This document shows positions 18,089 to 28,485 of a stretch of 43,023 nucleotides of DNA, piece by piece. Numbering within the stretch: position 1 is the stretch's first letter; each line of letters begins with the position of its first letter. The notes beneath the pieces were generated by a model. The model had not been told where the DNA came from, made no database searches, and saw nothing but the letters and a program-made list of their open reading frames with translations. The translations under genes were made by a program, and so were the position numbers. This DNA comes from Bacteroidales bacterium (GTDB taxonomy: Bacteria; Bacteroidota; Bacteroidia; Bacteroidales; UBA7960): contig SLKR01000089.1 of the NCBI GenBank assembly GCA_007134525.1, forward strand, positions 1 to 43,023, read 5' to 3'.

Positions 18089-19036
18089 TCACTTCTTTTT
18101 TTCAACCCTTTTCTGCCAGTAGAAGAATAAAAGGGAGAAAACCAGCATCTGGCTGAAGATCTCGGGTATGCCCACAAGGAGCCCTTTTAAAAACTCATTG
18201 AAGCTTCCCTCCAATGAAATAAACTCAGTCAAAAATATCGGTGAACCAAGAATGGTCAGACCTGCCAGAAGCAAATATAAAAGGAGCCAGCCGTGTTTTT
18301 TGTGTATGTAGAACCGGTAAAAGGGATATAAGAGCAGTGCCAGGAAAAGTCCCCTGAAAACCTGGCCGGAAAATATTATAAGAACTGTCTGAAAACTCTC
18401 CATTGGCCTCCAGAGCTTGAAAATTTCCATAGACTCCAGAGCCTCCTGGTATCCGGATATTTCATAAAAAATCGATCCTACAATCCAGTATGTTAGCAAG
18501 TGAAGCAGAACGAATTTTGCAAAATATCCTTTTAGCCTGAGCATCCTGGGAAATAACTCGGTTTTCTTGCCAGGTTCACCTTCATTATACAAGACTCTTT
18601 CAATATAAAGGAAGATCAGTGAGAACAAGGTAATATGCAGAGCCACTGCAACTATTACGTAAAAGTGTTCTCTTAATGATATTAATGTATAGAGCATACC
18701 CTCTATTGAACCTGGCTGCGGTTCGACTGAGCCTATAAGTCCGAGTCCGAACATTGATATTAGGAGTATAACTAACGAATGCCTGTTCCTGAAGCAGAAG
18801 TCATAGAAAGGGTAAAGTACCAGGGAAAAAGCAACACCCCTGAGCAGCTGTCCTGTAAAAACGGTTAAGTTCAAAAAGTAAAAGGGTTCGTATAGGTCAA
18901 GGGCTATGCGTTCTGTTTCAGGTAATGCATCCCGGAATAACGAAAACAGAAAGGCTACTGCAATATATACCAGGGAGAATATCAGTGAAAACCTTAGTAT
19001 ATAAGGCAACAGCTTTTTATTGCATTTGCTTTTCAT
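18089..19036 (-). CDS. Membrane protein of unknown function with an internal tandem duplication
   Basis: Multi-TM; halves share GQLLRGVAFSLVLYPFYDFCFRNRH / GQVFRGLFLALLLYPFYRFYIHKKH; likely ATG at 19036. Confidence 0.75.
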   Translation of the reverse strand: MKSKCNKKLLPYILRFSLIFSLVYIAVAFLFSLFRDALPETERIALDLYEPFYFLNLTVFTGQLLRGVAFSLVLYPFYDFCFRNRHSLVILLISMFGLGLIGSVEPQPGSIEGMLYTLISLREHFYVIVAVALHITLFSLIFLYIERVLYNEGEPGKKTELFPRMLRLKGYFAKFVLLHLLTYWIVGSIFYEISGYQEALESMEIFKLWRPMESFQTVLIIFSGQVFRGLFLALLLYPFYRFYIHKKHGWLLLYLLLAGLTILGSPIFLTEFISLEGSFNEFLKGLLVGIPEIFSQMLVFSLLFFYWQKRVEKKK

Positions 19037-19038
19037 AT

Positions 19039-20379
19039 TTATTTTTCCTCCATTATCCATTTGACTATATCATCAATAACTGGTTTGCCGACATTGTTCT
19101 TAAAAAAGTACTCTTCCGGAACAGAAGGTTCCTGTCCGGGGAAAAAAAGATGGTTCATTTCCGGGTATAGTATAAATGTAGTTGCGGGGTGATCATTTAA
19201 AGCTCTCTTCCATGCTTCGTAATCCTCCATTGTAACCTGGTAATCTCTCTCTCCGTGCAATATAAGTACTCTTTGGGGAAGTCCTGCAGCAATTTCCCCG
19301 GTATCATGACGGTTCATATCAGCAAGATATGACGGAGGCATCCCCAGAAGGGTTTCTTTGTATATGGCATCTGCCTCGTTACGTTTCCGGGTAAGGATCT
19401 CAGCCACCTCTCTTGCCTCCTCTAGTTGTTCCAAAGCCGCCTCACCTGGCTCATCTCTCAGGGATATTAGGTATTCAAGCTGCCCGGGTATTATCTCATA
19501 AAGCTGGCGGGGTGAACCGGCCATTGAGATAACTCCTTCAAGCCCGGGTACTTCAAGAGCAATCCTTGGGGCTATCATGCCCCCCAGGCTGTGTCCGAGC
19601 AGATATACCCTTCCGGGATCTGCTTCAGGGATCTGCATGGCCATATTTACGGCGTATACTGCATCCCTTCCTGCTTCGTCCCATACCGAAAAATCTTCGG
19701 TGTTAATGGTGTGGTGATTTCTAAAACTTCTCTTTTCGTAGCGTAACACCGCAATACCCTGGCTTGAAAGACCCCAGGCGATATCTCTGAATATCTTATT
19801 GGGGCCGATACTCTGATCCATATCATGGGAACCGGAGCCATGAACCAGAACCACTACCGGAAAGTTACTGCCCTTTAAAGGAATACTAAGCATTGCAGGC
19901 AAACTTATGTCGCCGCAATCAATTTCGGCAGGTATTTCTGAAAAAGCTGTGGTATCAACCCAGGCAGGAGGTGGCGTGAAACTCTCCGGGGGTGCCATTG
20001 TTATAAAAAAACCTGCCACTTTGTCTTCCTGATCAAGACTGATCCGCAAGCCCAGTTCCATCTCTCCAAATACGCAGACAAGTATTACAGTGTGATACTG
20101 CCCTGTACTTTCATGCAAAACCCTGCTAACATGGCTGAATTTGCCAAGCTGCTTCTCAAGGCCACCGGCAATTTCCTTGATCTGTTCCTCTGGCACCTGC
20201 CCGAGAAAGCTTTCCGAAAACATCCCCATCATTTCGGTAACCTCATTATTTACGAGGTAACCCAGGAAGTTCCGGGCAATACCCTCCTGATAAATAACTT
20301 CCTGTGAAAATGAAATACCAGGCAAAAACAATCCGATAATAAATACGAAAAATATTCTCTTTATCTTTCCCATGATCAT
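19039..20379 (-). CDS. Alpha/beta hydrolase (DUF3887-like N-terminus plus dienelactone-hydrolase-like domain), secreted
   Basis: VVVLVHGSGSHD, LLGHSLGGMIAP nucleophile elbow, HGERDYQV, signal peptide. Confidence 0.85.
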   Translation of the reverse strand: MIMGKIKRIFFVFIIGLFLPGISFSQEVIYQEGIARNFLGYLVNNEVTEMMGMFSESFLGQVPEEQIKEIAGGLEKQLGKFSHVSRVLHESTGQYHTVILVCVFGEMELGLRISLDQEDKVAGFFITMAPPESFTPPPAWVDTTAFSEIPAEIDCGDISLPAMLSIPLKGSNFPVVVLVHGSGSHDMDQSIGPNKIFRDIAWGLSSQGIAVLRYEKRSFRNHHTINTEDFSVWDEAGRDAVYAVNMAMQIPEADPGRVYLLGHSLGGMIAPRIALEVPGLEGVISMAGSPRQLYEIIPGQLEYLISLRDEPGEAALEQLEEAREVAEILTRKRNEADAIYKETLLGMPPSYLADMNRHDTGEIAAGLPQRVLILHGERDYQVTMEDYEAWKRALNDHPATTFILYPEMNHLFFPGQEPSVPEEYFFKNNVGKPVIDDIVKWIMEEK

Positions 20380-20430
20380 ATCGGATTTATCATTTCCGGG
20401 GAACACTGCTATTCTATCAACACAAAACAA

Positions 20431-21651
20431 TTAGAATGCAGCCATAAGCAGGTCTATATCCTTGTATGGCAGGCGGAAGAATTCTCCTATATACTGGTTT
20501 GTTACAGTACCGTTAAAAAGGTATACTCCCTGTCTGACACCCGGATCCCTTTTAAGCATGTTTTCGGTGCCCCCTTCCTCTCCTATATTGAGAAGAACCG
20601 GGGCAAAAAAGTTACTGAATGCATAAGAGGCAGTATTCGGGACCCTGGATGCTATATTTGGGACACAATAATGGGTAATTCCATACTTCTTAAACACCGG
20701 ATCGGAATGGGTTGTAATGGAGCTTGTCTCAAAACAGCCCCCCTGATCAATGCTGATATCAACAATTATGCTACCTTTCTTCATCTGGCTGACCATCTCC
20801 TCATTAACAATTATAGGAGTACGGCCCCAGGATGAATGAATTGCCCCGATTGAGATATCTGCCGTCTTCAAAGCCTTGCTCAGCACCTTGGGCTGAATTA
20901 TTGACGTGAATATCCTGACACCAAGGTTGTTTTGCAGACGCCGCAACCTGTAAACCGAAGAGTCAAAGACCTTTACCATTGCCCCTAGCCCCATGGCAGC
21001 CCTGGTGGCATATTCTCCAACCGTACCTGCGCCCAGAATAACCACTTCAGTGGGTGTAATACCGGAAAGTCCACCGAACATGCGTCCTTTTCCGTATGCC
21101 CTGTCGCTCAGGTAATAGGAGGCTAACAATATCGAAGTATTACCCGCAATTTCACTCATGCTTCTCACGAGGGGGAATGTATTTGCCTTGTCACGTATGA
21201 ATTCAAAAGCAATAGCGGTAACCTTTTTGGATATTAGGGTCCTGAAGTAATTCTCCTTCTGCATAGGCAGGGCAACCGTGGAAAATATCACATGGCCCGG
21301 ACGTACATACTCCAGTTCCTGATCACTCAGGGGTGCAACTTTCATTATTATATCAGCCTGAAATACATCCTTTGCAGAATAAACTATCTGGCAACCGGCC
21401 TCGGCATACTCCTGGTCGGGGAAAAATGCACTGTCGCCTGCCTTTGACTGCAGAAGTATAGTGTGCCCGTTTTTGCAAAGCAAGGCAGCCGCTTCAGGAG
21501 CCAGGGCGACCCTGTTTTCATCATAGGTAGTTTCAAACGGGATACCAATCACCAGGCTGTTCTTCTTCTTTTTTACCTCCAGTGTCTCCTCCTGGGGGCT
21601 GAAATGCCATGCCTTGGAAAACTTAATATAATCGTCAGGGATATGCCTCAT
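20431..21651 (-). CDS. ald: Alanine dehydrogenase
   Basis: GIPFETTYDENRVALAPEAAALLCKNGH, VVILGAGTVGEYATRAAMGLGAMVKVFD, SIDQGGCFETS. Confidence 0.88.
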   Translation of the reverse strand: MRHIPDDYIKFSKAWHFSPQEETLEVKKKKNSLVIGIPFETTYDENRVALAPEAAALLCKNGHTILLQSKAGDSAFFPDQEYAEAGCQIVYSAKDVFQADIIMKVAPLSDQELEYVRPGHVIFSTVALPMQKENYFRTLISKKVTAIAFEFIRDKANTFPLVRSMSEIAGNTSILLASYYLSDRAYGKGRMFGGLSGITPTEVVILGAGTVGEYATRAAMGLGAMVKVFDSSVYRLRRLQNNLGVRIFTSIIQPKVLSKALKTADISIGAIHSSWGRTPIIVNEEMVSQMKKGSIIVDISIDQGGCFETSSITTHSDPVFKKYGITHYCVPNIASRVPNTASYAFSNFFAPVLLNIGEEGGTENMLKRDPGVRQGVYLFNGTVTNQYIGEFFRLPYKDIDLLMAAF

Positions 21652-21696
21652 ATTTACAACAAATTAGTTAATTCATTGGAAAGTCTGCTATATAAC

Positions 21697-22125
21697 TCAA
21701 AACCTGATCAGGCGCCTTCCCTCCTTCTCTTCCATTTTAACTTTTATGGCTCCCGGGGGAAGCAGGTTCCCAAGTCTCTCCGGCCATTCAATGAAACAAT
21801 AATTTCCGGAATAGAAATAGTCTTCATAACCGAGGTCATAAACCTCATCAATCGACTTGATCCTGTAAAAATCAAAATGGTATACGCTCTCGCCTGCCTC
21901 TGACAAATAATGATTGACAATCGGAAAGCTTGGGCTGCTTACAAGGTCAGTTACACCAAGCAGTCTGCATATTTTCTTTATAAATACCGTTTTACCTACA
22001 CCCATTTCACCATAAAAAGCAAATACCCTAACTTTTGGGTGTGCATCCAGCAATTCGCCCGCCACATCTGAAAGCTGACCTACATTATCAATCGGGAACT
22101 CCCTGTATTTTGCCATTATATCCAA
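21697..22125 (-). CDS. tsaE: tRNA threonylcarbamoyladenosine biosynthesis ATPase TsaE
   Basis: FYGEMGVGKTVFIKKIC Walker A, SSPSFPIVNHY, FDFYRI, IEWPERLG. Confidence 0.95.
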   Translation of the reverse strand: MDIMAKYREFPIDNVGQLSDVAGELLDAHPKVRVFAFYGEMGVGKTVFIKKICRLLGVTDLVSSPSFPIVNHYLSEAGESVYHFDFYRIKSIDEVYDLGYEDYFYSGNYCFIEWPERLGNLLPPGAIKVKMEEKEGRRLIRF

Positions 22126-22166
22126 AACATCTTCCGGCGTTGTAGTTTGACTGCAAAAGATAACTG

Positions 22167-23717
22167 CTATCTGGGTTTAAGATGTACAAACGGTATCATC
22201 ATCTCCTCCAGAGAAACACCTCCGTGCTGGAAAGTGTCCCTGTAATAGTTTACAAAATAATTGTAGTTATTTGGATAGACGAAGAAGTGATCTTCAAGGG
22301 CGAAAACAAAGTTGGCGCTAACATTGTCTCTGGGCAGGAATGCATCTGCAGGGTTTCTTACTTCAAATACCTCGTCTGGATCATACTGCAGATTCCTGCC
22401 TGTTTTATACCTCAGGTTTGTGTTGGTGTTCTTGTCGCCCACTACCTTTGTAGGATTGTGAACCCTTATTGCGCCGTGGTCTGTTGTAAGTATTACAGGT
22501 ATCTTCTTTTCTCCCAGGTACCTTATAATCTCCCATAGCGGAGAGTGCTCAAACCAGCTCAGCGTAAGGGAGCGATAGGCCGCCTCGGTTTCTGCCAGCT
22601 CCTTTATAACTTCCATTTCGGTGCGTGAATGCGAAAGCATATCCACAAAGTTGTAAACAAGTACATTAAGTTTCTGCTTCGTATGGTCGCTTATATTTCC
22701 AAGAAGCTTCTTGCCTGCACCAAGGTTGAGTATCTTATGGTAGTTAAAGTCAACACCGCCCCCGAACCTTTTTAGCTGTTCTGCCAGTAACTCAGACTCA
22801 AATTGATTTCGTGTTCCCTCATCCGACTCCCTGGTCCAGTATTGAGGAAACCTTTTCTGTATCTCTCCCGGCATCAGGCCAGAGAAGAATGAATTGCGTG
22901 CGTATTGTGTGGCGGTAGGCAATATGCTGCAATATATCTCTTCGCCAGCAACCCGGTACAACTCCTCTATCCTTGGCTGAATAATCTTCCATTGATCGTA
23001 CCTTAGATTATCTATCAGGATCAGAAAAGAGCGCTCTTCATTCCTGATAACCGGCAGGCATTTCTCCCTGAAAACCGTATGCGAAAGCACCGGCTTGCTT
23101 TCGGCCTGCCCCTTTAGCCAGTCAACGTAATTATCCTTTATGAATCTTGAGAACACATTGTTGGCCTCGGCCTTCTGCATCATGAATATTTCACGCAGGC
23201 TCTCATCCTGCGATTTGGACAGCTCAAGTTCCCAATATACCAGTTGACGGTAAATATCAGCCCATTCATTAAAATCAAGAGATGGCGAGAGACTCATACC
23301 GATCTGCCTGAATTGCTGCTGGTAAGACATTGAGGTCTTTTCACTGACCAGCTTCCTGTTTTCGAGGTTCTTTTTCAGGGCAAGCAGGATCTGATTGGGG
23401 TTTACCGGTTTTATGAGGTAGTCGGAGATATTGCTTCCAATTGCATCATTCATTATTGTCTCTTCCTCACTCTTGGTTATCATCACAACCGGCAGACCGG
23501 GAAATCTGGTCTTTATCCGTTCAAGGGTCTCAACACCGGTAAGTCCCGGCATATTCTCATCCAGAAACACTATATCAAAACTGTTGTCCTCAATCAGGTC
23601 AAGTGCCTCCGACCCGCTGTTGGTCGTTGAGACATCATAGCCCTTTTCCCTTAAGAATAGTATATGTGGTTTCAGCAGATCGATCTCATCATCTGCCCAA
23701 AGAATTCTTGCACTCAT
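22167..23717 (-). CDS. porX: PorX-like two-component response regulator with PglZ domain (T9SS regulator)
   Basis: Receiver domain (ILWADDEIDLLKPH, FLDENMPG, ITKSEEE) fused to PglZ domain (FLILIDNLRYDQW, LPTATQYARNSFFSG, LTTDHGAIRV); ATG at 23717. Confidence 0.93.
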   Translation of the reverse strand: MSARILWADDEIDLLKPHILFLREKGYDVSTTNSGSEALDLIEDNSFDIVFLDENMPGLTGVETLERIKTRFPGLPVVMITKSEEETIMNDAIGSNISDYLIKPVNPNQILLALKKNLENRKLVSEKTSMSYQQQFRQIGMSLSPSLDFNEWADIYRQLVYWELELSKSQDESLREIFMMQKAEANNVFSRFIKDNYVDWLKGQAESKPVLSHTVFREKCLPVIRNEERSFLILIDNLRYDQWKIIQPRIEELYRVAGEEIYCSILPTATQYARNSFFSGLMPGEIQKRFPQYWTRESDEGTRNQFESELLAEQLKRFGGGVDFNYHKILNLGAGKKLLGNISDHTKQKLNVLVYNFVDMLSHSRTEMEVIKELAETEAAYRSLTLSWFEHSPLWEIIRYLGEKKIPVILTTDHGAIRVHNPTKVVGDKNTNTNLRYKTGRNLQYDPDEVFEVRNPADAFLPRDNVSANFVFALEDHFFVYPNNYNYFVNYYRDTFQHGGVSLEEMMIPFVHLKPR

Positions 23718-23883
23718 AATAGTTGTCAGTTTACACACCGGGTCCATGTGGCGGACCCATTGTAAAAGTGTAAAAATGCAGGTTTTATTGCACCATGCAT
23801 TAACAAATTTAACTAAAAATGACGAACTTTACCGGAGGCTACTGCCAAAAAAACAGAAAACAGCTTACTTAATTCCGAATCAG

Positions 23884-25137
23884 ATGTCAGACTCAGGCAA
23901 CAAGAAACTGAAAATCTTTAATGATCCTGTATATGGATTTATTAGAATTCCTGACGACTCCATAATGGAACTCATTGAAACACCTATTTTTCAGAGGCTA
24001 AGAATGATAAAACAACTCGGGTTGTCTCACCTGGTATACCCCGGAGCACTCCACACCCGGTTTCAGCATGCTATGGGGTCAATGTACCTGATGCAGCAGG
24101 CAATAGAGGTACTCAGGTCTAAGGGTCATGACATAAGCAGTGACGAGGCACTTGCTGCTACCCAGGCAATACTCCTGCACGACATCGGACACGGGCCATT
24201 CTCGCATGCACTTGAGAATGCACTGGTTTACGACATGAACCACGAAGACCTTACACTGATGTTCATTGAATATCTCACAGAAAAAATGAACTTCCCCCTT
24301 CAGCCCGCACTCGAAATTTTTCGCAACGGACATCCAAAGAAGTTCCTTCATCAGCTGGTTTCAGGGCAGCTTGACATGGACCGGCTGGATTACCTTCACC
24401 GCGACAGCTTTTTTACCGGCGTTTCCGAGGGGGTAATTAGCTGGGACAGGATCATCAAGATGCTCAACATTTCAGGCGACAAACTGGTAATTGACGAAAA
24501 GGGCATATACAGTATAGAGAAGTTTATCATTGCACGCCGGTTGATGTACTGGCAGGTTTACCTGCACAAAACAGTGATCGCTGCCGAAAACACCCTTCAA
24601 AATATAATGAAAAGGGCAAAGATGCTGGCTCTTTCGGGTAAGGAGCTATTTGCCACGCCTCCGTTCAGGCACTTTTTGTACAATAAGTTCAATAAAGAAG
24701 ACTTTATTTGCAATTCAGATCTTCTGGAAGAATTTTCGCTCCTGGATGATTATGATATCTTTTCGGCAATAAAAACCTGGACAAGGAATACTGATACTAT
24801 ACTTGCATATCTCTGCCAATCAGTTGTTAACAGAAAACTGCCAAGGATCAAGCTCCAGAAGAACCCTTTCAGTCAGGAGGAAATTGAAGCCGTAAAGGAC
24901 AGGGTAATAAAGAAATACAGCATTGACAACCATAGCGATGCAGACTATTTTGTAAATCACGGAACAACCAGCAACCATGCATACGATCCCGGGGTAGCAA
25001 ATATAATGATACTATCCAGGGACGGCAGCCTTAGCGACCTGGCAGAAGCAAGTGACCAGCTTAATATCAATGCCCTATCCCGGCCAGTAGAGAAATATTT
25101 TATCTCATACCCGAAGGAGCTTGGTGTGATCATATAA
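23884..25137 (+). CDS. HD domain phosphohydrolase (dGTPase-like)
   Basis: HTRFQHAMGSMYLM, LLHDIGHGPFSHALE, GQLDMDRLDYLHRDSFFTG; ATG at 23884. Confidence 0.92.
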   Translation: MSDSGNKKLKIFNDPVYGFIRIPDDSIMELIETPIFQRLRMIKQLGLSHLVYPGALHTRFQHAMGSMYLMQQAIEVLRSKGHDISSDEALAATQAILLHDIGHGPFSHALENALVYDMNHEDLTLMFIEYLTEKMNFPLQPALEIFRNGHPKKFLHQLVSGQLDMDRLDYLHRDSFFTGVSEGVISWDRIIKMLNISGDKLVIDEKGIYSIEKFIIARRLMYWQVYLHKTVIAAENTLQNIMKRAKMLALSGKELFATPPFRHFLYNKFNKEDFICNSDLLEEFSLLDDYDIFSAIKTWTRNTDTILAYLCQSVVNRKLPRIKLQKNPFSQEEIEAVKDRVIKKYSIDNHSDADYFVNHGTTSNHAYDPGVANIMILSRDGSLSDLAEASDQLNINALSRPVEKYFISYPKELGVII

Positions 25138-25231
25138 GTCCCTGAAAAGCAATGCTGAAACAAATTATTCTTGGCTATATATCCAAATATTGGTAACTTG
25201 CGGGCACTTTTTAAACGCAAGTATTAATTTG

Positions 25232-26266
25232 ATGAAATACTCAGCAAGTGAGATTGCCGGTTTTGTCAACGGGAAGATAGAGGGAGACCCTTCTGTAGAG
25301 GTTTCCGGGCTGGCGAAGATAGAAGAAGCAAAAGAAGGTACGATGACTTTCCTGGCCAATCCCGCCTATACCCAGTTTATATATTCAACTGAGGCTTCTA
25401 TAATACTGGTAAGGGAGGACTTCAGTCCGGAAAAGCCCATCAGTGCAACACTTATTAGGGTTAAGGATCCCTACGGGGCCCTGGCAGGCCTGCTGGAGAT
25501 ATATCAGGGTAAAACACATGAAAGAAAGGGAGTTTCTGAACTCGCTTCAATTTCCAAGAGTGCAAAATACGGGGAAAACACCTATGTGGGAGAATTCGTA
25601 TCAGTAGGAGAAAATGTACATATAGGAGAAAATGTGAAGGTATATCCCAACACCAGCATAGGAAACAATGTAAGTATAGGAGACGGGACTGTGATCTACA
25701 GCGGTGTCAGGATTTACCAAAGTACCTCGGTCGGGTCAGGGTGTACAATACATTCCAATGCAGTATTGGGAGCCGATGGATTTGGATTTGCACCACAAAC
25801 CGATAATAATTACAAGAAAGTTGCACAGATAGGGAATGTCATCATAGAAGACAATGTAGAAATTGGTGCCGGAACCACCATAGACAGGGCCACGCTCGGG
25901 TCAACGGTAATTAAAAGGGGTGTAAAGCTGGACAACCTGATACAGATAGGACACAATGTGGTAATAGGAGAAAATACTGTTATGGCAGCACAATGCGGTG
26001 TTGCAGGATCAACAAAGATTGGCCGCAATTGTATGATAGGAGGCCAGGTAGGTATTAGCGGACACCTTACAATAGGCAATGATGTAAAAATAGCCGCTCA
26101 GACAGGTGTCTCTTCAAATGTAAGGGATGGAAAGATAATGATGGGTTCGCCGGCAATTGAAGCTTCACATTACAAAAAAGCATTCATATATTTCAAAAAT
26201 TTTGAGAAACTGGTTGCCAGGATAGACGAACTGGAAAAAGAGATTAAGAGAATAAAGACTGATTGA
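25232..26266 (+). CDS. lpxD: UDP-3-O-(3-hydroxyacyl)glucosamine N-acyltransferase LpxD
   Basis: Hexapeptide repeats, GADGFGFAPQTDNNYKKVAQIGNVIIEDNVEIGAGTTIDRATLG...LIQIGHN; C-terminal helix. Confidence 0.93.
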   Translation: MKYSASEIAGFVNGKIEGDPSVEVSGLAKIEEAKEGTMTFLANPAYTQFIYSTEASIILVREDFSPEKPISATLIRVKDPYGALAGLLEIYQGKTHERKGVSELASISKSAKYGENTYVGEFVSVGENVHIGENVKVYPNTSIGNNVSIGDGTVIYSGVRIYQSTSVGSGCTIHSNAVLGADGFGFAPQTDNNYKKVAQIGNVIIEDNVEIGAGTTIDRATLGSTVIKRGVKLDNLIQIGHNVVIGENTVMAAQCGVAGSTKIGRNCMIGGQVGISGHLTIGNDVKIAAQTGVSSNVRDGKIMMGSPAIEASHYKKAFIYFKNFEKLVARIDELEKEIKRIKTD

Positions 26267-26281
26267 ATCTTAAACTTTGCC

Positions 26282-27676
26282 ATGAACGAAAAACAAAGGA
26301 CCATCAAGGAAGAGGTGACAGTTGAAGGTCACGGATTACATACAGGAAAAAATGTTACGCTGAAGATAAAACCATCGCCGAAGAATACCGGTATCCGGTT
26401 CCTGAGAAACGACATTGGAAATGATGCCTTTGTTGAGGCAGATGCAAGGCTGGTTGCCGAAACATCCAGGGGCACCACCCTGGAGAAGGACGGAATACGT
26501 ATTGCAACAGTGGAGCACGTGCTGGCAGCCGTTACAGGAATGGGTATTGATAATGCCGTAATAGAGGTAGACTGTCCTGAAACACCAATTCTTGACGGCA
26601 GCAGCAGGTTTTATACTGAAGCACTTCAGAAAGCCGGAACAGTAGAACAGGAGGCATTCAGAGATGTTTTCGAGATAAAAGAGCCTATAAGGTTCTATCA
26701 TGAAGAAAAGGATTGCGAAATAATCGCCGTACCAGCCGAAAATTACCGCATTACCTGCATGATAGATTACAAGTCAAAGGTTCTGGGGCACCAGTTTGCC
26801 TCCATCGAAAATATAGGAGAGTTCAATGACGAGATATCCCGTTGCCGTACATTTGTCTTCCTCCACGAGCTGGAATACCTTTTGGCCCAGAACCTTATCA
26901 AGGGAGGAGATCTCAGCAACGCCATTGTATTCGTAGACAAGCCGGTAAGCCAGAAAGAGCTTGACCGTCTGGCAGAGGTACTCCACAAACCTACTGTGGA
27001 GGTCAGAGCTGAAGGAATACTCAACAACCTTGAACTGGCATTCCATAATGAACCAGCAAGGCACAAGCTTCTTGATATTGTCGGAGATCTCAGCCTTACC
27101 GGCAAACCGATAAAGGGGCATATTATTGCAAGTAAACCGGGTCATGCATCAAACGTATTATTTGCCAGGCTGCTGCAAAAGCACATAAAAGACAGGATTG
27201 AACAGGAGCAGATACCGGTTTATGATCCGGATCAAGAACCGGCCTTTGACATTAATGAAATTAAGAGAATGCTTCCCCATCGCCCGCCATTTTTGCTGGT
27301 CGATAAAATAATAGAGGTAACCGACAACTCAGTTGTTGCCGTTAAGAACGTTAGCATGAATGAGGCATTCTTTGCAGGACATTTCCCCAACGAGCCCATT
27401 ATGCCGGGAGTTTTACAAGTTGAGGCGATGGCACAGGCAGGAGGAATCCTTGTATTGTCAACGGTTGATGACCCTGAGAACTATAATACCTATTTTTTGA
27501 AGATCGACAATGTACGCTTCAAACAAAAAGTGGTACCAGGCGACACCCTCATGTTCAAACTAAGCCTGGTAGCCCCGGTAAGAAGGGGTATATGCCATAT
27601 GCGCGGAGCAGCGTATGTTGGCAGCAAGGTAGTTATGGAGGCAGAAATGTTGGCACAGATAAGCAAAAAACAATAA
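26282..27676 (+). CDS. lpxC/fabZ: Bifunctional UDP-3-O-acyl-GlcNAc deacetylase / 3-hydroxyacyl-ACP dehydratase (LpxC-FabZ fusion)
   Basis: LpxC: VTVEGHGLHTGKNV, TVEHVLAAV, HKLLDIVGDLSL; FabZ: IKRMLPHRPPFLLVDKI, FFAGHFPNEPIMPGVLQVEAMAQ. Confidence 0.96.
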   Translation: MNEKQRTIKEEVTVEGHGLHTGKNVTLKIKPSPKNTGIRFLRNDIGNDAFVEADARLVAETSRGTTLEKDGIRIATVEHVLAAVTGMGIDNAVIEVDCPETPILDGSSRFYTEALQKAGTVEQEAFRDVFEIKEPIRFYHEEKDCEIIAVPAENYRITCMIDYKSKVLGHQFASIENIGEFNDEISRCRTFVFLHELEYLLAQNLIKGGDLSNAIVFVDKPVSQKELDRLAEVLHKPTVEVRAEGILNNLELAFHNEPARHKLLDIVGDLSLTGKPIKGHIIASKPGHASNVLFARLLQKHIKDRIEQEQIPVYDPDQEPAFDINEIKRMLPHRPPFLLVDKIIEVTDNSVVAVKNVSMNEAFFAGHFPNEPIMPGVLQVEAMAQAGGILVLSTVDDPENYNTYFLKIDNVRFKQKVVPGDTLMFKLSLVAPVRRGICHMRGAAYVGSKVVMEAEMLAQISKKQ

Positions 27677-27684
27677 CACATTAT

Positions 27685-28473
27685 ATGAATCAACCACTAG
27701 CATACGTACATCCGCAGGCTAAAATAGCCAGAAATGTTGTAATAGAGCCTTTTGTAAATATTCACAAAAATGTTGAGATAGGTGAAGGAACCTGGATTGG
27801 CTCTAATGTAACCATAATGGAAGGGGCAAGGATCGGCAAAAACTGCAGGATCTTCCCGGGAGCAGTGATAAGTGCCGTACCCCAGGATCTCAAGTTCGAC
27901 GGTGAAGATACCATCGTTGAGATAGGAGACAATACTACCATACGTGAATTTGTTACCGTTAACAGGGGAACCCTGGCAAGCAACAAGACTGTTATAGGCA
28001 GCAACTGCCTTCTGATGGCATATGTGCACGTAGCCCACGATTGCGTTATTGGCAATTACTGTATTCTTGCCAATGCTGCAAATCTCGCGGGGCATATCAC
28101 TATAGATGACTATGCCATACTGGGAGGGCTCTCGGCTGTGCACCAGTTTGTAAATATAGGTGCCCATGTTATGATATCGGGTGGCTCACTGGTTCGCAAA
28201 GACGTGCCACCCTTTACCAAGGCAGCCAGGGATCCGCTTTCATTTGTGGGCATCAATTCAATTGGTCTTCGCAGAAGGGGCTTCACCAGCGAGACAATCA
28301 ACGAGATCCAGGACATTTACAGGATAATATATCTTAAAAACCTGAATGTCAGCCAGGCACTTACCTATATAGAGACCGAAATGCCTGCCACAACCGAGAG
28401 GGACGAGATCCTTAGCTTTATTTCCAAATCGAGCAGGGGCATAATGAAGGGGTACTCTTACAAGGAAAAATAA
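27685..28473 (+). CDS. lpxA: Acyl-ACP--UDP-N-acetylglucosamine O-acyltransferase LpxA
   Basis: Hexapeptide repeats, AVISAVPQDLKFDGEDTIVEIGDNTTIREFVTVNRGT, MAYVHVAHDC, GLRRRGFT; ATG at 27685. Confidence 0.95.
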   Translation: MNQPLAYVHPQAKIARNVVIEPFVNIHKNVEIGEGTWIGSNVTIMEGARIGKNCRIFPGAVISAVPQDLKFDGEDTIVEIGDNTTIREFVTVNRGTLASNKTVIGSNCLLMAYVHVAHDCVIGNYCILANAANLAGHITIDDYAILGGLSAVHQFVNIGAHVMISGGSLVRKDVPPFTKAARDPLSFVGINSIGLRRRGFTSETINEIQDIYRIIYLKNLNVSQALTYIETEMPATTERDEILSFISKSSRGIMKGYSYKEK

Positions 28474-28485
28474 ATTGACCTGGCA

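Noticed and set aside
21463-21903. 146-aa plus-strand ORF spanning the ald/tsaE junction
   Set aside because: Antisense to two confidently assigned genes; no family motif.
25550-26150. Short-period DNA repetition (ATAGGAGAAAATGT-like units) in lpxD
   Set aside because: Encodes the left-handed beta-helix hexapeptide repeats; not a CRISPR or satellite repeat.
27697-28167. 156-aa minus-strand ORF antisense to lpxA
   Set aside because: Fully contained in a strong LpxA coding region; by-product of codon periodicity.
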